DNA of 64,000 nucleotides from the NCBI RefSeq assembly GCF_018882285.1, contig NZ_JACVOT010000001.1:372001-436000 (forward strand), in the 5' to 3' direction. The stretch comes from Polynucleobacter sp. AM-26B4. GTDB taxonomy: Bacteria > Pseudomonadota > Gammaproteobacteria > Burkholderiales > Burkholderiaceae. How positions within the stretch are numbered: the stretch's first letter is position 1; the number at the start of each line of letters is the position of its first letter. Position numbers and translations under genes: made by a program. Below are positions 27,832-37,359 of this stretch, in pieces. A model generated the notes under the pieces. That model worked only from the letters and a program-made list of their open reading frames with translations, made no database searches and had not been told where the DNA came from.

Positions 27832-28713
27832 ATGAACATGAAAGTATCTCTAAAGCACGTCACCCATTATCAATACAGCCAAGTAGTTCAATTGGGACCG
27901 CAATTGATCAAACTGCGGCCTGCCCCACACTGCAGAACACCAATCAGCTCTTATCAATTAAATATCAAGCCATCAACTTACTTCATTAACTGGCAGCAAG
28001 ATCCCTTTTCCAATCACGTGGCCAGATTGGTGTTTACCGAAAAAACCAATTCATTTGAAATCAATGTTGAGTTAACGGCAGACTTACAAACAATCAACCC
28101 ATTTGACTTTTTTGTTGAGCCATCAGCTGAGCACCACCCATTCAAATATGAGCCAAATCTGATTGCAGGATTGTCGCCATACTTAGAAACTGAAGTATGT
28201 GGGCCATTGTTTCAAGCATTCATCAAAACTGTACCGCAAGAGAAAAGACGCACCATTGAATACATTGTTTACCTCAATCAACTCGTTTTCAATAAAGTGC
28301 GCTACATGGTCAGACACGAACCTGGCGTTCAGTCGACCGAAGAGACACTTCGATTAAATTCCGGATCTTGCAGAGACTCAAGCTGGTTATTGGTGCAGTT
28401 ATGTCGCCACATGGGCATTGCCGCACGATTTGTTTCAGGCTATTTAATTGAAGCTACGGCAGATTGGCATAATTTAAACAGTCCTGCCGAAAGCCAAGAA
28501 AACGTGGCTGAGCTTCATGCTTGGTGCGAAGTTTTTATTCCCGGAGCTGGCTGGGTGGGCATCGATCCAACTTCAGGTTTGCTAGCAACTGAGGGACACA
28601 TTCCCTTAGCAGCAGCCCCAGATCCTAGTAATGCGATGCCGATTTATGGAGAGTTGGATGTGTGTGACGTTCAGATGACACACAAAATCACAACTCTCAT
28701 GCACAAACCTTAA
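27832..28713 (+). CDS. Transglutaminase-like protein related to the N-terminal part of DUF2126 proteins
   Basis: A 293-residue protein with an N-terminal bacterial-transglutaminase beta domain (LGPQLIKLRPAPHCRTPI, NWQQDPFSNHVARLVF) and a papain-like transglutaminase core. The Cys nucleophile is in SGSCRDSSWLLVQLCRHMGIAARFVSGYL, His in AELHAWCEVFIPGAGWVGIDPTSG, with Asp in the same segment. It is close to the first ~300 residues of much longer (about 1,100-residue) DUF2126 proteins, but stops at the point where their C-terminal domain would begin. Family members are tied to peptide or amide-bond chemistry; no substrate is known here. ATG 27832 is preferred; ATG 27838 is possible. Confidence 0.8.
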   Translation: MNMKVSLKHVTHYQYSQVVQLGPQLIKLRPAPHCRTPISSYQLNIKPSTYFINWQQDPFSNHVARLVFTEKTNSFEINVELTADLQTINPFDFFVEPSAEHHPFKYEPNLIAGLSPYLETEVCGPLFQAFIKTVPQEKRRTIEYIVYLNQLVFNKVRYMVRHEPGVQSTEETLRLNSGSCRDSSWLLVQLCRHMGIAARFVSGYLIEATADWHNLNSPAESQENVAELHAWCEVFIPGAGWVGIDPTSGLLATEGHIPLAAAPDPSNAMPIYGELDVCDVQMTHKITTLMHKP

Positions 28714-28730
28714 GTCTTAATATTAATTAC

Positions 28731-29030
28731 TTAAGACTTGTGTGCCAAAGTGAAATGCTCAACGTTTGGCGGGCTCAAGAAGAATGGTCCCACGTGACCT
28801 CTCCAACGCGTGAAAGCTTCTGACTCTCTGAAGTCAACTGTGTGATTTTCAAGAGTGGTCCAGTAGATCATCAAAATATAGCGGCCTGGCTTTTCAATAC
28901 CAGCATTTAATTTGTATCCACAAAATCCTTTGGCTGGAGCAATTGCTTCAGCCACTCCTGCTGCAACTGCCTTTTCAAAATCAGCTTTTTTGGCTGGATC
29001 GATACTGATATCAACAATTTCTAAAATCAT
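28731..29030 (-). CDS. ABM-domain (antibiotic biosynthesis monooxygenase-like) protein
   Basis: A 99-residue protein with one dimeric alpha/beta-barrel domain (MILEIVDISIDPAKKADFEKAV, GFCGYKLNAGIEKPGRYILMIYW, ENHTVDFRESEAFTRWR). The family includes quinol monooxygenases and haem-degrading enzymes, but most members are uncharacterised. It ends 17 bp after the convergent transglutaminase gene stop and lies 30 bp downstream of crcB on the same strand, so the two may be cotranscribed. No haem-ligand can be named from sequence alone. Confidence 0.82.
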   Translation of the reverse strand: MILEIVDISIDPAKKADFEKAVAAGVAEAIAPAKGFCGYKLNAGIEKPGRYILMIYWTTLENHTVDFRESEAFTRWRGHVGPFFLSPPNVEHFTLAHKS

Positions 29031-29060
29031 GCTTTTGTCCTTAGAGTTTTATAAAAATAA

Positions 29061-29438
29061 TTATTTCAACCATTGGTAGCTAGCGATGCCCAAAATGGTC
29101 AAAGCTAACGAGCCAAGGAGATGAAGAGAAACAGTTGCAAATGCACGAACATAGGCGCCTGATTGCAAAATAGCCACAACTTCCGCACTGAAGGTTGAGA
29201 AGGTGGTCAAACCACCCAGAAAACCTGTGATCAGAAACAGTTTCCATTCTGCCGACATTCCTGCATGAGCCTCTAAGAGACTCATCAAGAAACCAACAAG
29301 ATAGGCACCTATCAAATTAGCAGCCAAAGTACCCAAGGGCATGGTTGCCCAAACAGCATTCAAGCCCAAACTCAATAGCCAGCGCAAGACTGCTCCCAAT
29401 GAAGCTCCTGCGCCGATGGCCAATATGGATGAAAGCAT
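29061..29438 (-). CDS. crcB: Fluoride efflux channel CrcB/Fluc
   Basis: A 125-residue membrane protein of four hydrophobic helices, the Fluc length, with GASLGAVLRWLLSLGLN near the start, LAANLIGAYLVGFL (the conserved N in helix 2) and FLITGFLGGLTTFSTFSAEV (the GGLTTFSTF hallmark). It forms dual-topology dimers that export fluoride. I looked for a fluoride riboswitch in the roughly 100 bp upstream and saw none. The ABM gene follows it. Confidence 0.95.
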   Translation of the reverse strand: MLSSILAIGAGASLGAVLRWLLSLGLNAVWATMPLGTLAANLIGAYLVGFLMSLLEAHAGMSAEWKLFLITGFLGGLTTFSTFSAEVVAILQSGAYVRAFATVSLHLLGSLALTILGIASYQWLK

Positions 29439-29542
29439 TGATTACCTTTGAATACTTGTGGGCTGATTCCCTCAATACCTAAATCTTACTCTGAGACACC
29501 CCTATACTCAAAATGGTGTTCGAAGTAGATTATCCTTGAGGC

Positions 29543-30094
29543 ATGAAGAAAAACATTTGTGTATTTTGCGGCTCACGCGACGGCAATAATTTAGACATGA
29601 TTGCTAAAACTGCAGAAGTCGGCAGAGAACTCAGTTATGCAGGATTTGGCATAGTCTTTGGCGGTGGTCGTTTAGGTCTGATGGGCGCAGTTGCCAAAGC
29701 CGCGATTGAAGCCAATGGGTCAGTGATTGGCATCATCCCAAAAGGCTTGACCTCCCGCGAACCGATTCAACAACAACTGACTGAATTGCATGTGGTCGAT
29801 GACATCATCGAAAGAAAACGTTTGATGATAGAGAAATCAGATGCTTTTTTAATTTTGCCCGGCGGCTTTGGCACTCTTGATGAGTTATTCGAAGTTTGGA
29901 CTGGTCTACAAGTTGGAGCCCACAATAAACCAATCATCATTGCCAATTGGGGCAACTATTACGATCAGTTATTGTCTTTCTTAAGGCAGGCAGACGAACA
30001 TGGGTTTTTAAATGGTGATCATCTCAAAGGTGCTGAAGTCATCAATGACGTTGATGCGATTGTGTCTGCACTCAAGAAATCATTGGGCAACTGA
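29543..30094 (+). CDS. LOG family protein (nucleotide 5'-monophosphate phosphoribohydrolase)
   Basis: A 183-residue Rossmann-like protein with LPGGFGTLDELFE, the PGGxGTxxE catalytic/binding motif of the LOG family, an N-terminal ICVFCGSRDGNN, and GGGRLGLMGAVAKAA. LOG enzymes release free base from cytokinin riboside monophosphate or AMP. In bacteria most are of unknown physiological role, and older annotation as lysine decarboxylase is wrong. The ATG at 29543 has a short leader with TTGAGGC before it. It is divergent from crcB. Confidence 0.88.
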   Translation: MKKNICVFCGSRDGNNLDMIAKTAEVGRELSYAGFGIVFGGGRLGLMGAVAKAAIEANGSVIGIIPKGLTSREPIQQQLTELHVVDDIIERKRLMIEKSDAFLILPGGFGTLDELFEVWTGLQVGAHNKPIIIANWGNYYDQLLSFLRQADEHGFLNGDHLKGAEVINDVDAIVSALKKSLGN

Positions 30095-30125
30095 GTAATT
30101 AAGCCAAAAGGCCATAGGACAATTA

Positions 30126-31538
30126 ATGCATATCAAGTTTTTTGGAGCAGCCGGAGAAGTCACAGGATCTCGTCATTATTTAGAGGGTGAGATCAAGGGC
30201 AAAAAGTTTTGCTTCATGATTGATTACGGGATGTTTCAAGGTGGCAGAGACGCAGATGAAAAGAACCTAGAGGAACTACCTTTTAACCCTGCAGATCTAG
30301 ACTTCGTGATTTTGACTCACGCACACATTGATCACAGCGGTCTACTGCCCCGTCTAAGTGCACAAGGATTCAAGGGCACGATTTATTGCACCAAAGCCAC
30401 CAAAGCCTTATTAAATATTCTTCTGCTCGATAGCGCTCATATTCAAGAAAGTGATTTTTCACGAGCCGAAAGAAAACAAAAATTAGGTAAATGGCATGGA
30501 GATTTGCCACAGGTTTTGTATAGCGTGAAGCAAGCCACCGAGTGTCTCTCTCAACTCAAAGCCTTCGACTATGGGCAAGTATTCGAGCCAATCAATGGCA
30601 TTGAAGCTCACTTCAGAAATGCAGGCCATATTTTGGGTTCAGCCATCGCAGTGATTGATGTTGAACAAGAAGATAATAAGAAGCGCATTGTGGCTTCAGG
30701 CGATTTGGGCATGTATGGACAACCCTTGATGCCAGATCCTGATTTAATAGAATCCGCCGATATCTTATTGGTTGAATCAACCTATGGCGACCGATTGCAC
30801 CGCACCCTCGATGACACCAAAGATGAGTTGGTATCAGTTATCTCAGAAACCATGAAGCATGGTGGCAATATTGTGATGCCAGCATTTGCCGTGGGTCGTG
30901 CCCAAGAAATACTGTTGATGTTGATTGAACTCGTTCGTCAAAAGCGCTTGCCTCACCTCAACATTTGGCTAGACTCTCCAATGGCCACGGCAGCCACCCA
31001 TTTGACCGAAAAGTATTTTGATGAACTGGATGAGCAGGCTCAAGATACTTTGGAATGGTTTGCTGAAAATCATCAAGTCGTCGATCTTAAGTTTGTGGCA
31101 GACGTAGAAGAATCAAAAGCCTTGAATCGAATCAAGGGTGGCGCCATCATTATTTCTGCAAGCGGCATGTGCGAAGCTGGCAGAGTAGTTCACCACTTGA
31201 ATTGGAATTTGCCATACAGTCAAAATGCCATCATCATCACAGGCTTTCAGGCGATGGGCACCTTGGGTAGACGCTTGGTCGACAAGGTCAATCCAGTGAA
31301 AGTGCTTGGCAAAGAGCTATTTGTTAAAGCTTCTGTGCACACCATCGGCGGTTTATCAGCTCACGCTGATCAGGCAGGCTTATTGAGATGGCTCAAGGGA
31401 TTTAAATCTGCTCCAGGTAAAGTGTTTGTGATTCATGGTGAATCGCATGCAAGCTCAAATTTTGCAGCAGTGATCAAGCAAGAATTACATTGGGAAAATG
31501 TGATCATTCCCCAAAAAGGTGATCTATTTCCTTGCTAG
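30126..31538 (+). CDS. MBL-fold beta-CASP RNA exonuclease/hydrolase-like protein
   Basis: A 470-residue metallo-beta-lactamase fold protein with a beta-CASP insert. Metal ligands appear in LTHAHIDHSGLLPRL (motif 2), NAGHILGSA (motif 3) and ASGDLGMYGQPLMPDP (motif 4); the beta-CASP part has IIISASGMCEAGRV and the C-terminal TIGGLSAHADQ (motif C His). This is the CPSF73/YSH1-like bacterial group; members process RNA, but the bacterial substrate is usually untested. AGGAC precedes the ATG. It overlaps the convergent flavoprotein gene by 15 bp. Confidence 0.88.
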   Translation: MHIKFFGAAGEVTGSRHYLEGEIKGKKFCFMIDYGMFQGGRDADEKNLEELPFNPADLDFVILTHAHIDHSGLLPRLSAQGFKGTIYCTKATKALLNILLLDSAHIQESDFSRAERKQKLGKWHGDLPQVLYSVKQATECLSQLKAFDYGQVFEPINGIEAHFRNAGHILGSAIAVIDVEQEDNKKRIVASGDLGMYGQPLMPDPDLIESADILLVESTYGDRLHRTLDDTKDELVSVISETMKHGGNIVMPAFAVGRAQEILLMLIELVRQKRLPHLNIWLDSPMATAATHLTEKYFDELDEQAQDTLEWFAENHQVVDLKFVADVEESKALNRIKGGAIIISASGMCEAGRVVHHLNWNLPYSQNAIIITGFQAMGTLGRRLVDKVNPVKVLGKELFVKASVHTIGGLSAHADQAGLLRWLKGFKSAPGKVFVIHGESHASSNFAAVIKQELHWENVIIPQKGDLFPC

Positions 31539-32771
31539 TGAATGTGCGCAGACAAAGCCACTGGCCCAAGCCCATTGAAAGTTGTGTCCGCCCAAATGAC
31601 CGGTCACATCCACACACTCGCCAATGAAGTACAAACCAGGATTGTCTTTGGACATCATGGTTTGCCCATCTAAGGCTTTTGTATCAACACCACCCAACAT
31701 CACTTCGGCTTTTTTCCAGCCCAAGGTGCCAGCAGGCTTAACCGCCCAGTTAGTCAACAGATCTTTCAAGGCTTGACGGTCTTTCTTACCAACTTCAGCC
31801 CACTTGCGCCCCATTAAATTCTTTTGTTCGGCAAATGCTTTGGCCAAGCGTTGTGGCAATACAGCACCCAAAATATTTTCAGTGAGTTTCAAACGGTTGG
31901 CATCATCGTCAAACAGCTCGTCAATATCAACATCATTGAACCAGTTGATATGAATGGCTTCTCCCTCATGCCAATAACTACTGCCTTGAAGGATTGCAGG
32001 GCCAGACAGGCCTTTGTGCGTGAGCAACAAGTCTTCATCAAATTGGCACGCTCCATAACGTTGAGACTTTGTTCCAGATTTCACCTTCACAGGAACGCTC
32101 AAGCCTGATAACTCACTTAAATTAGCAAACTCATCAGAAGTGAAAGACAAAGGAACCAAAGCAGGTCTGACATTGACCACAGGCATGTTGAATTGCTTTG
32201 CCACATCAAGGGCATAGTCGGTAGCACCAATGGCTGGTACAGGAAGTCCACCGGTGGCCATCACAATAGCTTTGGCTTTCTCAGTCCCAGCAGAGGTCTC
32301 GACTGACCATGGATAGCTTTCTTGAGACGCACCTTCTTCTTGGGTGATCTTTTTAATGCCAGTCACCGTCACTGGGTTTTTAATGATCACACCACCCTTT
32401 TTGCACTCTTCAAACAAAAGGTCGATGATTTGTTTAGCAGATACATCGCAAAACAATTGCCCTTTGTGCTTTTCATGAAAGGGAATGTTGTAACTTTTGA
32501 CCAGCTCTATGAAGTCACTTGATTTATATCTGGATAAAGCACTTTTGACAAAATTAGGATTCATTGAAAGAAAGTTGGCTGGCGAGCTATTCATGTTCGT
32601 GAAATTACATCTACCACCACCACTGATCCTGATTTTTTCACCCAAAACTTCAGCATGATCTAAAACCAAGACTTTCTGCCCTAATTGACCAGCCACGCCT
32701 GCACAAAATAAACCAGCCGCACCACCACCAATAACAATGGCATCCCAATTATTCGCTTGCTCGACTGACAT
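31524..32771 (-). CDS. HI0933/YhiN-type NAD(P)/FAD-dependent oxidoreductase
   Basis: A 415-residue flavoprotein. GGGAAGLFCAGVAGQLG is the FAD-binding Rossmann motif, followed by GEKIRISGGGRCNFTN, the signature of the HI0933 family, and at the end YFIGECVDVTGHLGGHNFQWAWASG. Structures of family members show a flavin site, but the physiological reaction is not established. It converges on the beta-CASP gene with the last 15 bases shared. Confidence 0.88.
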   Translation of the reverse strand: MSVEQANNWDAIVIGGGAAGLFCAGVAGQLGQKVLVLDHAEVLGEKIRISGGGRCNFTNMNSSPANFLSMNPNFVKSALSRYKSSDFIELVKSYNIPFHEKHKGQLFCDVSAKQIIDLLFEECKKGGVIIKNPVTVTGIKKITQEEGASQESYPWSVETSAGTEKAKAIVMATGGLPVPAIGATDYALDVAKQFNMPVVNVRPALVPLSFTSDEFANLSELSGLSVPVKVKSGTKSQRYGACQFDEDLLLTHKGLSGPAILQGSSYWHEGEAIHINWFNDVDIDELFDDDANRLKLTENILGAVLPQRLAKAFAEQKNLMGRKWAEVGKKDRQALKDLLTNWAVKPAGTLGWKKAEVMLGGVDTKALDGQTMMSKDNPGLYFIGECVDVTGHLGGHNFQWAWASGFVCAHSLARK

Positions 32772-32929
32772 TCATTTCTTTCTGTTTTTATGGCTAATCT
32801 TGATTAATACACTCAACTTTACCCTCTATTTTGAAGGCTTTATCCCTTTAACGTGAGTTCGGTCTGGAAAAAAGGCAAAATAGCGGTTTACACACAAAAT
32901 TGCTAAAAATTAGCCCTTGGAGATACTGT

Positions 32930-34639
32930 ATGTCAGAGCAAAAAAAGCCTAAGCGCATGAATGAGCGCTCAAGAATGATCACTGAAGGTGTTGCACGTGC
33001 GCCTAACCGTTCTATGTATTACGCAATGGGCTACAAAGATTCTGATTTTGATAACAAGCCTATGATTGGCGTGGCCAATGGTCACTCAACCATCACTCCA
33101 TGTAATAGTGGTTTACAACGCATCGCTGATGCTGCTGTAGCAGCCATTGAAGCTGGTGGCGGCAACTCTCAAATTTTCGGCACCCCAACGATTTCTGATG
33201 GTATGGGCATGGGCACAGAGGGCATGAAATACTCATTGGTGTCTCGTGAAGTGATTGCTGATTCAATCGAAACTTGCGTGAACGGCCTTTGGCAAGATGG
33301 CGTTGTTGTGGTCGGTGGTTGCGACAAGAATATGCCAGGCGGCATGATGGCAATGGCCCGCACCAATGTGCCAAGTATTTATGTGTATGGCGGCACCATC
33401 AAAGCTGGCCACTACAAAGGTAAAGAACTGAACATCGTTTCAGCATTTGAAGCTGTCGGCGAATTCACAGCTGGCCGTTTAAATGAAGAAGATTTCAAAG
33501 GCGTTGAGCAAAACGCTTGTCCAGGCAGCGGCTCATGCGGCGGTATGTACACAGCCAATACCATGAGCTCTTCTTTTGAAGCTTTGGGTATGAGCTTGCC
33601 ATATTCATCAACCATGTCAAACGTTGATCAAGAAAAGGTTGATAGCGCAGCTGAATCTGCACGCGTACTGATTGAAGCCATCAGAAATGATCTAAAACCA
33701 CGTGACATCATCACGAAGAAATCAATTGAAAACGCTGTGAGCGTGATCATGGCCGTTGGTGGCTCAACAAACGCTGTGTTGCACTTCTTAGCGATTGCCA
33801 GCGCAGCTGAAGTGGATTGGACGATTGATGACTTTGAGCGTGTGCGTCGCCGCGTTCCAGTGATTGCTGATATGAAACCATCTGGTAAGTATTTGGCCAC
33901 TGATTTGCACCAAGCTGGTGGCATTCCACAAATCATGAAGATTTTGTTGGATGGCGGTTTGTTGCATGGTGACTGCATGACCATTACTGGCAAAACGATT
34001 GCTGAGACATTGAAAGATGTTCCTTCAGTACCTCGCGCTGATCAAGACGTGATCAAGACTTTGGCTAATCCAATTTACGCTCAAGGTCACCTTGCTATTC
34101 TTAAAGGCAACATTTCTCCTGAAGGTTGCGTGGCTAAGATCACTGGTCTTAAGAACCCAAGCATCACTGGTCCAGCAAGAGTGTTTGATTCTGAAGATGA
34201 CGCTATGACAGCCATCATGGCCAACAAGATCAAAGCTGGCGATGTGATGGTGATTCGTTACGAGGGCCCTAAAGGCGGCCCCGGTATGCGCGAAATGCTA
34301 GCCCCTACCTCAGCCCTAGTGGGTCAAGGTTTGGGTGAATCAGTTGGTCTTATCACGGATGGTCGCTTCTCAGGCGGCACTTGGGGCATGGTGGTTGGTC
34401 ACGTAGCTCCTGAAGCTTACGTGGGCGGCACAATTGCTCTGATTCAAGAAGGTGATTCGATCACGATTGATGCACACACACAATTGATTCAATTGAATGT
34501 GAGCGATGAAGAGATTGCTAAGCGTCGCGCTGCTTGGAAGCAACCTAAGCCACGCTACACACGTGGTGTATTAGCCAAGTATGCACGCCTTGCCAGCTCT
34601 GCAAGCAAAGGTGCTGTGACTGATCGAAACTTAGATTAA
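32930..34639 (+). CDS. ilvD: Dihydroxy-acid dehydratase
   Basis: Iron-sulfur enzyme of branched-chain amino acid synthesis, dehydrating 2,3-dihydroxyisovalerate and its methyl homologue. It has 569 residues from the ATG at 32930, which follows TTGGAG; an upstream in-frame start adds ten unlikely residues. Cluster cysteines are in [10 protein letters not shown] and [16 protein letters not shown], the former also an IlvD/Edd signature. The C-terminal [24 protein letters not shown] is conserved. It is monocistronic and followed by two hairpins. A small inverted repeat, GCTAA-AAA-TTAGC, sits at 32902-32914 just before the ribosome-binding site. Confidence 0.97.
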   Translation: MSEQKKPKRMNERSRMITEGVARAPNRSMYYAMGYKDSDFDNKPMIGVANGHSTITPCNSGLQRIADAAVAAIEAGGGNSQIFGTPTISDGMGMGTEGMKYSLVSREVIADSIETCVNGLWQDGVVVVGGCDKNMPGGMMAMARTNVPSIYVYGGTIKAGHYKGKELNIVSAFEAVGEFTAGRLNEEDFKGVEQNACPGSGSCGGMYTANTMSSSFEALGMSLPYSSTMSNVDQEKVDSAAESARVLIEAIRNDLKPRDIITKKSIENAVSVIMAVGGSTNAVLHFLAIASAAEVDWTIDDFERVRRRVPVIADMKPSGKYLATDLHQAGGIPQIMKILLDGGLLHGDCMTITGKTIAETLKDVPSVPRADQDVIKTLANPIYAQGHLAILKGNISPEGCVAKITGLKNPSITGPARVFDSEDDAMTAIMANKIKAGDVMVIRYEGPKGGPGMREMLAPTSALVGQGLGESVGLITDGRFSGGTWGMVVGHVAPEAYVGGTIALIQEGDSITIDAHTQLIQLNVSDEEIAKRRAAWKQPKPRYTRGVLAKYARLASSASKGAVTDRNLD

Positions 34640-34654
34640 GCACTAATCAATAAT

Positions 34655-34672
34655 TCCCTCAATAATTGAGGG
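34655..34672 (+). other. Short hairpin after ilvD
   Basis: CCCTCAAT / ATTGAGGG, with AA in the loop, 16 bp past the ilvD stop and just before the terminator. No T-run of its own; it may protect the 3' end. Confidence 0.55.
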
Positions 34673-34676
34673 TAAG

Positions 34677-34705
34677 AAAAAGGCCGCACAGTGTGCGGCC
34701 TTTTT
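34677..34705 (+). terminator. Rho-independent terminator between ilvD and the copper chaperone gene
   Basis: Stem AAAAAGGCCGCAC / GTGCGGCCTTTTT with a minimal AGT-type loop. A-run and T-run flank both arms, so it can serve both convergent genes. Confidence 0.92.
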
Positions 34706-34723
34706 GCTGGGTACAAAAATCAA

Positions 34724-35209
34724 TCAATGATGTTTTGAGTGATCATGACCTGGCTCGCCGTGAGCTGGGAAACCACCTATTTTGAATTTAACCTCAACCT
34801 CACCTGCTTTTTCAAACTTAAGTTTGACAGGTACAGATAGACCAGGCTTCAACTGGCTCTTTAGATCAATGAACATCAAATGCAAACCACCTGGTTTTAG
34901 TTCAACAGTACCATTTGCAGGAATATCAATGGCTTTGACTTCGCGCATTTTCATGACATTGCCATCCATGCTCATGGTGTGTAGCTCCATGCTCTTAGAG
35001 GCAGGAGAAGATGCTGACAACAACTTATCAGCACCACCCTTGTTTTCAATCTTCATGAAACCACCGCTCATTTTTTGAGCTGGCACAGTCGCTCTTGCTT
35101 GAGGGTTCTCAATCTTCAAGTTACCAAGCTTCACTTCGTTACCACTTGCGAATACAGTTGATGCAATAAAAGCTGATGCAATAAATACAGAGCTAATTAC
35201 TTTTTTCAT
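34724..35209 (-). CDS. Periplasmic copper chaperone PCu(A)C
   Basis: A 161-residue protein with signal peptide MKKVISSVFIASAFIASTVFA. The family copper site fits exactly: H-x10-M-x21-H-x-M, from His in ELHTMSMDGNVMKM to HLM in GGLHLMFID. A His-rich tail (HGEPGHDHSKHH) offers extra metal ligands. PCu(A)C carries Cu(I)/Cu(II) in the periplasm and delivers it to the CuA site of cytochrome oxidase. It lies 28 bp after a TonB copper receptor on the same strand; SD AGGAG precedes the ATG. The three-gene context points to copper acquisition rather than detoxification. Confidence 0.92.
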   Translation of the reverse strand: MKKVISSVFIASAFIASTVFASGNEVKLGNLKIENPQARATVPAQKMSGGFMKIENKGGADKLLSASSPASKSMELHTMSMDGNVMKMREVKAIDIPANGTVELKPGGLHLMFIDLKSQLKPGLSVPVKLKFEKAGEVEVKFKIGGFPAHGEPGHDHSKHH

Positions 35210-35237
35210 TTACTTCTCCTAAATTAATTCAAATTAT

Positions 35238-37277
35238 TTAATCAAGTGCAATTGTTGCTTTTAACCAAGCAGTGCGACCTGGTTCATTGACGCGAGTGGT
35301 TTGAGTATAACCAGCCACACTAGCACCTGCTCGGCTTATAAACTCAGCATATGCTTTATCAAAAACGTTATCAACACCAGCTGCAATCAAGGTCTTTTTA
35401 TTAGGCTTATATCCGGCATTTAGAGAGAAGATCCCAAATCCACCTGATTTGGCAACGTCCTGTCCAGAAATATTACCTTGACCAACAGCGACCTCATCCT
35501 TTGGTGCAACCAATCTTAGCAATGCGCCATATGAATGTTTTTTATCATCATAAGCAAGCGCCAATCTACCCTCCAATGGCGCTAATTGAGCTAAAGGTAA
35601 GCCGTCAGTTTTGTTCTTACCTTTTACATAAGCAACACTTGAATTAAATTTCACAGTATTTGTTAGAGCGTAGCTGCCATTTAATTCGGCACCATGTGTT
35701 TGAGCATCGATATTTCTTGATGTTGGTGTGTAATATGCTCCAGAGGTATAAGTTTCATTTCTAGCATCAACCAAAATAAAATCTTTTATTTGGTTATAAA
35801 ACACTGAAATGCCAGCTTCAAACTTTGATGATTTATGAATCAAACCTGCATCAAGTTGATATGTTTTTTCTGTTTTAGTCGACATTAATGCGCTGTTGTC
35901 GTTGGTATAGTTGCTACCTCCCGAATTACCAATACCATCTCTGCGGTTAGAAAATAACTCCCAATAATCTGGCATACGCTCAGATCGACCAGTACCAACA
36001 AATGAATTTGTATTTTGAAGACCAGATAATTGATTTTCCAATCTAGCAAACCCACTGTTAGTTAACTCCGTTCTGGTTTGACCAGCAGTATCAGAACTCA
36101 TAGATGAACGCTTATCTATAACGCTCCAGTAATCACCGCGATACCCAGCAATAATTTTCTTACCTTTACTTAATTCTTCAGTAATTTCAGCAAATAATGC
36201 AGTGTTTTTAAACTCTGAATCATCTGTAATAGCAAGAGCACCCATACCTGGCATATTGCCTCCATGGGTCGATTGAGAATAATCAAGTCCAACCTTGGCT
36301 TTTGTTGTGGCTCTTAAATTTAAATCTGAAGTTAGTCTCGCAGCATTTGTATCATGAGTTACATCCATATAGCTGGATGGATTACCCCTCATAGACTCAG
36401 ACATAGTATGAAAAATAGTATTTCTTGAAAGCTGGAACTCAACTTTTTCAACCAAGTCAGAAACATTCTTAATTTGACCTTTGGCAGCAACGTTTTCTCT
36501 TAAGAATTTAGTGCCATCCATCGTTCTATCAGCGTAAGCTGCGTAGCCATTACTTCTGCCTGCGGATAACTCAAAACGCTTATTGTTGTCAGGTGTTACA
36601 CCGACCGAAGATGAGGCACTATAGCGATGGTATTTGGAATGCACTTCTGTTCCATTACCGTCTTTGTAGTTATCTGATTTTGAATTTGAACCTGTAAATG
36701 TGGCGAAGTAATCTTTGTTACCAAGATTTGCATCGACCACTTCGTCATGACGACCAAAGCTACCCACCAAACCTGATGCATGAACATCGTAACCCGGCTT
36801 GTCATAGGTCTTTTGCTCTTTTTCAAAACGCACCGTGGCGGCTGAACCATGCCCCGGATAAAGAACTGTTTGAGGACCTTTCACAATTGTTACTTTGTCG
36901 TAAATCTCCGGGAAAATATAGGCTGTTGGCGCATCCATGCGCTGACCACATCCACCAAAGATATTTTGATCATCAGCCAAGATATTCACGCGTGAACCAC
37001 CCATACCGCGGAAGTTTGGCTCACCATCTGTACCAGCTTTACGCATGATGCTAAATCCCGGGACTGATTTCAAAAAGTCAGCGCCATCATGTGCTGGCAA
37101 AGGTTGACGAGGAACCTTTGGATCCAATTCAATGGTGGTAGGTGTTGTCATTTGAGCTGCCGTCACAACAACATCTTCAAGAATTGTTACATTTTGATTT
37201 GCATAAGCAGAATTACCTGCAATCATCATCGCAACTGCTAAAGCGATTGGTTTTGGTGATAAATAATTTCTTTTCAT
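35238..37277 (-). CDS. TonB-dependent copper receptor, OprC/NosA type
   Basis: A 679-residue outer-membrane receptor with a signal peptide (MKRNYLSPKPIALAVAMMIAGNSAYA), a plug domain (about residues 40-160), a 22-strand-type barrel and a C-terminal Trp/Leu-rich last strand ending in TAWLKATIALD. The plug segment GGCGQRMDAPTAYIFPE is diagnostic for the OprC/NosA copper group. A TonB box may be EDVVVTA near residue 34. NosA was described as a copper receptor needed for nitrous-oxide reductase maturation, OprC as a copper importer. Downstream PCu(A)C and upstream DUF2946 genes fit copper. Confidence 0.9.
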   Translation of the reverse strand: MKRNYLSPKPIALAVAMMIAGNSAYANQNVTILEDVVVTAAQMTTPTTIELDPKVPRQPLPAHDGADFLKSVPGFSIMRKAGTDGEPNFRGMGGSRVNILADDQNIFGGCGQRMDAPTAYIFPEIYDKVTIVKGPQTVLYPGHGSAATVRFEKEQKTYDKPGYDVHASGLVGSFGRHDEVVDANLGNKDYFATFTGSNSKSDNYKDGNGTEVHSKYHRYSASSSVGVTPDNNKRFELSAGRSNGYAAYADRTMDGTKFLRENVAAKGQIKNVSDLVEKVEFQLSRNTIFHTMSESMRGNPSSYMDVTHDTNAARLTSDLNLRATTKAKVGLDYSQSTHGGNMPGMGALAITDDSEFKNTALFAEITEELSKGKKIIAGYRGDYWSVIDKRSSMSSDTAGQTRTELTNSGFARLENQLSGLQNTNSFVGTGRSERMPDYWELFSNRRDGIGNSGGSNYTNDNSALMSTKTEKTYQLDAGLIHKSSKFEAGISVFYNQIKDFILVDARNETYTSGAYYTPTSRNIDAQTHGAELNGSYALTNTVKFNSSVAYVKGKNKTDGLPLAQLAPLEGRLALAYDDKKHSYGALLRLVAPKDEVAVGQGNISGQDVAKSGGFGIFSLNAGYKPNKKTLIAAGVDNVFDKAYAEFISRAGASVAGYTQTTRVNEPGRTAWLKATIALD

Positions 37278-37359
37278 TTTTTACTCGCATGGAATCTGTT
37301 TTGAATGCGCGTGCGCATTCCAATACCGAGCAACTAAAGATAGTTGCCGACCTTAAGAA

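Noticed and set aside
29439-29542. Fluoride riboswitch upstream of crcB
   Set aside because: The gap shows none of the conserved pseudoknot elements I would expect; no support.
33628-33993. 121-codon open frame on minus inside ilvD
   Set aside because: Opposite a highly conserved enzyme; methionine/serine-rich shadow translation.
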